From Comamonadaceae bacterium (lineage in GTDB: Bacteria > Pseudomonadota > Gammaproteobacteria > Burkholderiales > Burkholderiaceae_C): a stretch of DNA of 9,606 bases. Positions 5,593-9,606 of the stretch are shown one piece after another. The stretch covers positions 1 through 9,606 of the forward strand of contig JAIXXW010000005.1 of assembly GCA_027490555.1 (NCBI GenBank), given 5' to 3'. A program made the position numbers and the translations under genes. The notes under the pieces were generated by a model, which was not told the DNA's origin, searched no databases, and saw only the letters and a list, made by a program, of their open reading frames with translations. Each line of letters begins with the position of its first letter. Within the stretch, counting starts at the first letter, position 1.

Positions 5593-6252
5593 ATGAACGA
5601 ATCCCAAGCCCGTGAAGAGATTTGCCGCATCGGGCACAGCCTGTTTGAGCGTGGCTATGCGCACGCCACGGCCGGCAACATCAGCGTGCGGCTGGACGAC
5701 GGCTTTTTGATCACCCCCACCGACGCCTGCCTGGGCCGCCTCGACCCGGCCCGCCTGGCCCGGCTGGACGCGCAGGGCCAACAGACCGGGGGCGACAAGG
5801 CGAGCAAGACCATCGCCCTGCACCGGCGCATCTACAGCGCCGCCTTTGCACAGGCCCCCGCCACCCGCTGCGTGATCCACACCCACAGCACCCACTGCGT
5901 GGCCCTCAGCCTGAATGCGGCCGGGCCGGAGCTGCTGCCGCCCATCACCCCCTATTTCGTGATGAAGGTCGGGCATGTGCCGCTGGCCACTTACCACCAC
6001 CCTGGCAGCCCCGCAGCGGCCCAGGAAGTGGCCGAACTCATCGGCCACTACGCCTCGCGCGGCACGCCCATCCGCGCCGTGATGCTGCCCCGGCTGGGGC
6101 CCAATGTCTGGCACGACACCCCGGCTGCGGCCATGGCCACCCTGGAGGAGCTGGAAGAAACCGCCCGCCTGGTGGTGCTGCAGCCCCACACCCCGGCTTT
6201 GCCCGAGAGCGCGATCCAGGTGCTGCGCGAGACCTTTGGCGCGTGCTGGTGA
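5593..6252 (+). CDS. Class II aldolase/adducin family protein, OtnC/AraD-like, with degenerate metal site
   Basis: A cytoplasmic protein of 219 residues, the normal size for OtnC, FucA and AraD-type enzymes, which use Zn2+ to cleave or decarboxylate sugar phosphates. Family features include GYAHATAGNISVRL (21-34), TPTDACLG, ALHRRIY, HTHSTHCVALS with H96 and H98 as the first two metal ligands, and a C-terminal LEELEETARL helix. Two changes stand out. At the position of the usual third His ligand (NHGP or SHGP in relatives) the sequence is RLGP, with L168. Where OtnC-type relatives have an acidic catalytic residue (SKE or SSD) this protein has SKT (71-73). H135-H136 in YHHPGS might compensate. 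The ATG at 5593 is preceded by GGAG at 5581-5584 with 8 nt spacing; the frame is open to 5422, but that part overlaps the phosphatase gene. OtnC (3-oxo-tetronate-phosphate decarboxylase) is the closest named relative I recognise, but activity is doubtful. Confidence 0.85.
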   Translation: MNESQAREEICRIGHSLFERGYAHATAGNISVRLDDGFLITPTDACLGRLDPARLARLDAQGQQTGGDKASKTIALHRRIYSAAFAQAPATRCVIHTHSTHCVALSLNAAGPELLPPITPYFVMKVGHVPLATYHHPGSPAAAQEVAELIGHYASRGTPIRAVMLPRLGPNVWHDTPAAAMATLEELEETARLVVLQPHTPALPESAIQVLRETFGACW

Positions 6253-6271
6253 ATCCGGGGGCGGTGCGGGC

Positions 6272-7195
6272 TCAGGCGGGTGCGTTTTTTTTCAGGTCCA
6301 GCGCCTGGTCGTAGAGCTGGTTTTTGGGCTGGCCCGTGATCTCTGCCGCCAGACGGACGGCGGTTTTCAGCGGCAACTCGCTCAGCAAGAGCTGCAGCAC
6401 CCGCACACCCTCGCCTGGGGCGGCGGCCACAGGCGCATCGTGCAGCACCAGCACAAACTCGCCGCGCTGACGCTCGGGCCTGTCGGCCAGCCAGGCAGGC
6501 AGGTCCTGCGCCGGCACGGTCTCGATCTGCTCAAACTGCTTGGTCAGCTCGCGCCCCACGGTGACGCGGCGCTCGCCCAGCCCCGCCAGCGCCTGCGCCA
6601 GGGCTTCGATGCGGTGGGGCGCTTCCAGCAACACCACCGCCCGGCTTTCCTGCGCCAGGGCTTGCACCGCCTGCTGTCGCTCGCCAGCCTTGCTGGACAA
6701 AAAACCCACAAACACAAAACCCTGCTCGCCGGTCATGCCGGATGCACTGAGCACGGTGGTCACGCTGCTGGCGCCCGGCAGCGGCAGCACACGGTGACCC
6801 GCCTGCCGGACCGCCGCCACCAGGCGGGCACCGGGATCGCTGATGGCGGGGGTGCCGGCATCGCTGACACAGGCCACCCGCTCGCCCTGCGCCAGCCGGT
6901 GGATCACCTGCTGTGCGGCCTCGGCCTCGTTGTGCTGGTGCACCGCCAAAAGCTGCGCGCCGGGCCGCTCCAGGCCATAGGCGCGCAGCAACTGCTGGGT
7001 GTGGCGGGTGTCCTCGCAGGCGATGGCATCGACCAGGGACAAAACATGCAAGGCCCGCAGGCTGATGTCGGCCAGGTTGCCAATCGGGGTGGCCACGACA
7101 TACAGTGTGCTGGCCGGGTGGTTTTGCGATCCGGCAGCCGCGTGGGCCGCCTCCAGGGCTTGGGCAAACGAGGCAGACAAGGGAGACGGTGTCAA
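6272..7195 (-). CDS. rsmI: 16S rRNA (cytidine-2'-O)-methyltransferase RsmI
   Basis: A SAM-dependent tetrapyrrole-methylase-fold enzyme of 307 residues that 2'-O-methylates C1402 of 16S rRNA. Its motifs in order are ATPIGNL (35-41), EDTRHT (61-66), SDAGTPAISDPG (111-122), LPGASS (139-144), EAPHR (191-195) and GEFVLV (about 245-250). A C-terminal segment, PLKTAVRLAAEITG, matches the family's helical tail. The start is taken as TTG at 7195: GAGGA lies 6 nt before it, an in-frame stop lies at 7205-7207, and there is no ATG before the first conserved motif. The TTG shares base 7195 with the ATG of divergently transcribed yraN, so the ribosome site of each gene lies inside the other. It converges with the aldolase-like gene, with 19 bp between their stop codons. 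The arrangement rsmI / yraN / diaA / dolP is conserved as in E. coli. Confidence 0.95.
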   Translation of the reverse strand: MTPSPLSASFAQALEAAHAAAGSQNHPASTLYVVATPIGNLADISLRALHVLSLVDAIACEDTRHTQQLLRAYGLERPGAQLLAVHQHNEAEAAQQVIHRLAQGERVACVSDAGTPAISDPGARLVAAVRQAGHRVLPLPGASSVTTVLSASGMTGEQGFVFVGFLSSKAGERQQAVQALAQESRAVVLLEAPHRIEALAQALAGLGERRVTVGRELTKQFEQIETVPAQDLPAWLADRPERQRGEFVLVLHDAPVAAAPGEGVRVLQLLLSELPLKTAVRLAAEITGQPKNQLYDQALDLKKNAPA

Positions 7196-7581
7196 TGCAA
7201 TTCCTCAAAAAAGACACAGGGGGCCAGACCCCCAAAGCCCGGGGCGATGCGGGCGAAGACGAGGCGCTGGCCTTTTTGCAGGGACAGGGCTTGCGCCTGT
7301 TGCAGCGCAATTATCGGACCCCGGGCCGCGGGGGTGGCGAAATCGACCTGATCATGCAGTCGGCCGACGGCACGGTGGTGTTTGTCGAGGTCCGCCAACG
7401 CAGCCGCAGCGACCATGGCGGGGCGGCGGCCAGCGTCGGGCCTGTCAAACAGCGGCGCATCATTTTGGCGGCCCGGCACTACCTGTTGCGCTGGCGTCGC
7501 CTGCCCCCGGTGCGCTTCGATGTGGTGGCCATCGAGGCCCAGGGTCCCCAGTGGTTGCAAGGGGCTTTTGACGCGGGCTGA
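7195..7581 (+). CDS. yraN: YraN family (UPF0102) endonuclease-like protein
   Basis: A small soluble protein of 128 residues, the normal length for the UPF0102/YraN family, whose fold resembles restriction endonucleases and Holliday-junction resolvases; its cellular role is not settled. Family motifs seen are ARGDAGEDEALAFL (15-28), LLQRNYR (35-41), GEIDLIM (48-54) and VFVEVRQR (62-69). D51 and E65 fit a PD-(D/E)xK-type active site, with R67 where many relatives carry Lys. The ATG at 7195 has GGGAG starting about 15 nt upstream, inside rsmI. The frame is open further upstream to 7105, but those codons are the antisense of rsmI. The gene is followed by a hairpin and then diaA, in the same order as in the E. 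coli yraN-diaA-dolP block. There is no untranslated gap in front for a promoter, so transcription must start within rsmI. Confidence 0.92.
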   Translation: MQFLKKDTGGQTPKARGDAGEDEALAFLQGQGLRLLQRNYRTPGRGGGEIDLIMQSADGTVVFVEVRQRSRSDHGGAAASVGPVKQRRIILAARHYLLRWRRLPPVRFDVVAIEAQGPQWLQGAFDAG

Positions 7582-7613
7582 AACCGGCCCTTGACAGCGA
7601 TCAAGCCCGGTTT
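7581..7613 (+). terminator. Hairpin just after yraN, possible weak terminator or attenuator
   Basis: AAACCGG (7581-7587) pairs with CCGGTTT (7607-7613), and CTTGA (7590-7594) with TCAAG (7601-7605), giving a stem with a small internal loop and a 6-nt loop. It begins at the last base of the yraN stop codon. Only three Ts follow, within the stem, so intrinsic termination would be weak. Confidence 0.35.
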
Positions 7614-7659
7614 GTGCGGGATTTGCCGGCAGGCGCCGGAGATCGCGCGCACCCGGGGT

Positions 7660-7665
7660 TATCAT
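7660..7665 (+). promoter_or_regulatory. -10-like box (TATCAT) immediately before diaA
   Basis: TATCAT lies 9 nt before the diaA ATG at 7675, so a start at the usual distance would fall within 1-3 nt of the ATG and make a nearly leaderless message. No good -35 box is present, which makes this tentative. It fits the absence of a Shine-Dalgarno sequence before the ATG. Confidence 0.3.
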
Positions 7666-7674
7666 CGCCTGCGC

Positions 7675-8259
7675 ATGCTAGACCTTCGAATTCAACAACA
7701 CTTCATTGACAGCGCGGATTTGCACTACCAAGTGGCCGAAACGCTGGCCAAACCGGTGGATGCGGCCGTGCAATCGGTGCTGGCCTCGGTCACCGGCGGC
7801 GGCAAAGTGCTGGTGGGGGGTCTGGGCACGTCCACCGCCTTGGCCCAGTACCTGGTGAACCTGCTGGTGGGCGGTTTTGAACGTGAACGCCCGGGCCTGG
7901 CGGCCATCTGCCTGTCCTCCGACGCCCTGATGGCCACCCGCTGGAGCGATGGCCAGGCCATGGCCAAGCAAGTGCTGGCCCTGGGCCAGACCGGGGATGT
8001 GCTGGTGCTGATCAGCACCGATGGCAGCGAAGCGGCCCTGGTTCAGGCCGCGCAGGCGGCGCACGAACGCGAAATGAGCGTGTTGGCCGTGACCGGGCAC
8101 CAAGGCGGTGCTTTGGCCCGCCAGCTGCGCGAAACCGATGTGCATGTGTGTGTGCCGCACGAGCGGCCGGCACGCATTTGTGAAGTGCAGCAACTGGTGC
8201 TGCACTGTCTGTGTGATGGCATTGACACCCAATTGCTGGGCGAACAGGAGTCTCTTTAA
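7675..8259 (+). CDS. diaA: SIS-domain protein, DiaA-like (DnaA initiator-associating)
   Basis: A 194-residue single-SIS-domain protein of the GmhA/DiaA family. In E. coli, DiaA binds DnaA and promotes timely replication initiation. Visible features are RIQQHFIDSADLHYQVAETL at the N-terminus, the SIS loop VGGLGTSTALAQ (47-58), the variant of the family's GNGTS, GDVLVLISTDG (107-117), VLAVTG, and the C-terminal RPARICEVQQLVLHCLCDGID helix. Relatives that isomerise sedoheptulose-7-phosphate (GmhA) carry metal and catalytic residues not evident here: Leu replaces Asn in the loop and the AQHF His is Tyr. DiaA is therefore favoured over GmhA, as the yraN-diaA-dolP neighbourhood also suggests. The ATG at 7675 lines up with the start of family members, yet has no Shine-Dalgarno sequence; the frame is open to 7591. 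The stop codon TAA abuts the dolP ATG. Confidence 0.88.
   Translation: MLDLRIQQHFIDSADLHYQVAETLAKPVDAAVQSVLASVTGGGKVLVGGLGTSTALAQYLVNLLVGGFERERPGLAAICLSSDALMATRWSDGQAMAKQVLALGQTGDVLVLISTDGSEAALVQAAQAAHEREMSVLAVTGHQGGALARQLRETDVHVCVPHERPARICEVQQLVLHCLCDGIDTQLLGEQESL
8246..8250 (+). promoter_or_regulatory. Ribosome binding site of dolP inside the end of diaA
   Basis: AGGAG lies 9 nt before the dolP ATG at 8260, within the last codons of diaA. With a TAAATG junction, terminating diaA ribosomes could reinitiate on dolP. Confidence 0.6.
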
Positions 8260-8889
8260 ATGAAACGCAATCTTCAATCTCTGGTGTTCTCAGGTGCGGT
8301 TCTGGCCGTGGCGGTGACCGGTCTTTCCGGCTGCGCGCCGCTGATCGTGGGCGGCGCGGTCGCCACCGGCATCATGGTCACGGACCGCCGCACCTCGGGC
8401 GCGCAGGTGGAAGACCAGGCCATCGAGATCAAAATTGCCTCGGCCGTGCGCCAGGAGCTGGGCGACCGTGTGCACCTGAACGTGACCAGCTTCAACCGCA
8501 AGGTGTTGCTGACCGGTGAGGTCACCACGGCCGCCGAAAAAGAGCGCATCGAGAAGATCGCGCAAAGCCAGGAAAACGTGCAGTCGGTGGTGAACGACCT
8601 GGCCATGATGCCCGCCAGCACCCTGACCCAGCGCTCGAAAGACACGGTGCTCACCAGCCGCGTCAAGGCCGCATTCATCGACGCCAAGGACCTGCAGGCC
8701 AATGCGGTGAAAGTGGTGACCGAGCGCGGGATTGTCTATTTGATGGGCCGGGTCACCAGCCGCGAAGCCAAGCGGGCCACCGACATCGTGCGCGGCATGA
8801 GCGGCGTGGCCAAGGTGGTGCGGGTCTTTGATGAGATCTCGGAAGAAGAGCTCAAGCGCCTGAGCCAGCCCACCACCCTGAAGCGCTGA
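8260..8889 (+). CDS. dolP: Outer-membrane BON-domain lipoprotein DolP (YraP)
   Basis: A 209-residue lipoprotein. The N-terminus is a lipoprotein signal peptide: basic KR, a hydrophobic core (LVFSGAVLAVAVTG) and the lipobox LSGC with acylated C25. A Gly/Ala-rich stretch (about 28-38) follows. Two BON domains come next at about 50-116 (EIKIASAVRQELGDR, KVLLTGEVTT, VNDLA) and 126-192 (SRVKAAFIDAKD, GIVYLMGRVTSREA, VVRVFDEI). DolP in E. coli sits in the outer membrane at division sites and supports envelope integrity and BAM function; the two-BON layout and the gene neighbourhood match. The residues after the Cys (APL) contain no Asp at +2, consistent with outer-membrane sorting by E. coli rules. 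The ATG follows the diaA stop with no gap. The stop codon is within a terminator-like hairpin. Confidence 0.93.
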   Translation: MKRNLQSLVFSGAVLAVAVTGLSGCAPLIVGGAVATGIMVTDRRTSGAQVEDQAIEIKIASAVRQELGDRVHLNVTSFNRKVLLTGEVTTAAEKERIEKIAQSQENVQSVVNDLAMMPASTLTQRSKDTVLTSRVKAAFIDAKDLQANAVKVVTERGIVYLMGRVTSREAKRATDIVRGMSGVAKVVRVFDEISEEELKRLSQPTTLKR

Positions 8890-8917
8890 ACCGGGGCCAC
8901 CGGTTCAGCCCCGTTTT
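8886..8917 (+). terminator. Hairpin terminator overlapping the dolP stop codon
   Basis: CTGAACCGG (8886-8894) and CCGGTTCAG (8900-8908) form a perfect 9-bp stem around a 5-nt loop. An alternative stem, CGGGGC (8892-8897) with GCCCCG (8908-8913), is followed directly by TTTT (8914-8917). Either could end transcription of the yraN-diaA-dolP genes. The element fills the 27-bp gap to the convergent dehydrogenase gene, with the dolP stop (8887-8889) inside the first stem. Confidence 0.65.
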
Positions 8918-9606
8918 CAGCGCAAACGGCGGATCAGGCTGGACGTGTCCCAGCGGCCGCCGCCCATTTTCTGGACATCGGCGTAAAACTGGTCGACCAA
9001 GGCCGTGACGGGCAGGCGCGCCCCGTTGCGCTTGGCTTCGTCAAGCACCAGGCCCAGGTCCTTGCGCATCCAGTCCACGGCAAAGCCAAACTCGAATTTG
9101 TCATCGGCCATGGTCTTGCCGCGGTTGTCCATCTGCCAGCTTTGGGCCGCGCCCTTGCCGATCACGTCCAGCACCTGGTGCATGTCCAGACCGGCCTGCT
9201 GGCCAAAGGCGATGGCCTCGGACAGGCCTTGCACCAGGCCTGCGATGCAAATCTGGTTGACCATCTTGGCCAGCTGACCTGCGCCGGAGGCGCCCAGCAA
9301 GGTGAAGGCGCGTGAAAAGGCCATGGCCACCGGCTTGACCCGGTCGAAGGCGGCGGCATCGCCACCGCACATCACCGTCAGCATGCCGTTTTGCGCGCCG
9401 GCCTGGCCACCCGACACGGGGGCATCCACAAAGTGCAAACCCTGTTGTTGGGCTTGCGCATACAAGGCGCGGGCCACTTCGGCCGAGGCCGTGGTGTGGT
9501 CCACAAACACCGCGCCGGGCTTCATGCCGGCAAAAGCACCGTCCGGGCCCAGCACCACGCTGCGCAAATCGGCATCGTTGCCCACGCAGGCGAACACGAT
9601 GTCGGC
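8917..9606 (-). CDS. 3-hydroxyisobutyrate dehydrogenase family protein (5' end beyond right edge)
   Basis: The last 229 residues of a beta-hydroxyacid dehydrogenase are present; about 60 N-terminal residues, including the NAD(P)-binding GxGxxG, lie outside the window. The visible part runs from the end of the Rossmann domain (ADIVFACVGND, FVDHTT) through the substrate-binding signature DAPVSGGQAGAQNG (61-74) to the catalytic lysine region GAGQLAKMVNQ (K114), then an all-helical C-terminal domain ending RWDTSSLIRRLR. Such enzymes oxidise 3-hydroxyisobutyrate (valine breakdown) or reduce tartronate semialdehyde (GarR/GlxR); the sequence here does not decide between them. It reads toward dolP, with only the terminator hairpin between. 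No interruption is seen. Confidence 0.92.
   Translation of the reverse strand, partial: ADIVFACVGNDADLRSVVLGPDGAFAGMKPGAVFVDHTTASAEVARALYAQAQQQGLHFVDAPVSGGQAGAQNGMLTVMCGGDAAAFDRVKPVAMAFSRAFTLLGASGAGQLAKMVNQICIAGLVQGLSEAIAFGQQAGLDMHQVLDVIGKGAAQSWQMDNRGKTMADDKFEFGFAVDWMRKDLGLVLDEAKRNGARLPVTALVDQFYADVQKMGGGRWDTSSLIRRLR

Noticed and set aside
6253..6292. Run of eight Ts (6285-6292) after the aldolase-like gene as an intrinsic terminator
   Set aside because: The preceding sequence is almost all G with little C and forms no convincing stem. The T-run is the antisense of the Lys-Lys codons near the end of rsmI.
7591..7596. TTGACA as a -35 box for diaA
   Set aside because: The only -10-like hexamer (TATCAT at 7660) is more than 60 bp away and nothing suitable lies at 16-18 nt. 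TTGACA is explained as part of the hairpin after yraN.

Overview
The window looks like chromosomal DNA from a GC-rich betaproteobacterium, most likely of the order Burkholderiales and plausibly the family Comamonadaceae. This rests on codon use, on the style of the NrtA-type transporter, and on gene order and protein flavour; no rRNA or other marker fixes the species. Nothing points to a phage, plasmid, insertion sequence or CRISPR array. Genes are densely packed on both strands.

Region 1 (about 1-4620, all on the minus strand) is a nitrogen-uptake locus. It contains a PAS-domain histidine kinase and a LuxR/NarL-type response regulator that overlap by 4 bp, followed by an ABC nitrate-type transporter: Tat-exported binding protein NrtA, permease NrtB, and ATPase NrtD, which runs off the left edge. 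The most informative non-coding signals are two sites matching the sigma-54 (-24/-12) consensus. One lies at the expected distance upstream of nrtA (2589-2604). The other (4630-4645) lies upstream of the kinase, and its predicted transcription start falls on the kinase ATG. Together they suggest sigma-54, and perhaps NtrC, control of both the regulators and the transporter. A near-perfect 24-bp palindrome separates the two transcription units.

Region 2 (about 4779-6252, plus strand) has a CX5R tyrosine/dual-specificity-like phosphatase and a class II aldolase/OtnC-like protein. The aldolase lacks the third metal-binding histidine and the usual acidic catalytic residue, so its activity is in doubt. 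Their physiological role is not apparent.

Region 3 (6272-8889) is the conserved block known in E. coli as rsmI / (lpoA) / yraN / diaA / dolP. Here rsmI (minus) diverges from yraN-diaA-dolP (plus), and lpoA is absent. rsmI appears to start at a TTG that shares one base with the yraN ATG, so the two divergent genes have no space between them. diaA has no ribosome binding site but a -10-like box just upstream; dolP follows the diaA stop directly. The dolP stop codon is part of a terminator-like hairpin.

Region 4 (8917-9606, minus) is the 3' three-quarters of a 3-hydroxyisobutyrate dehydrogenase-family gene that runs off the right edge.

I found no clearly new multi-gene system. The best leads are the paired sigma-54 sites, the NrtA N-terminal Cys/His extension, the aldolase with an eroded metal site, and the zero-gap rsmI/yraN junction.
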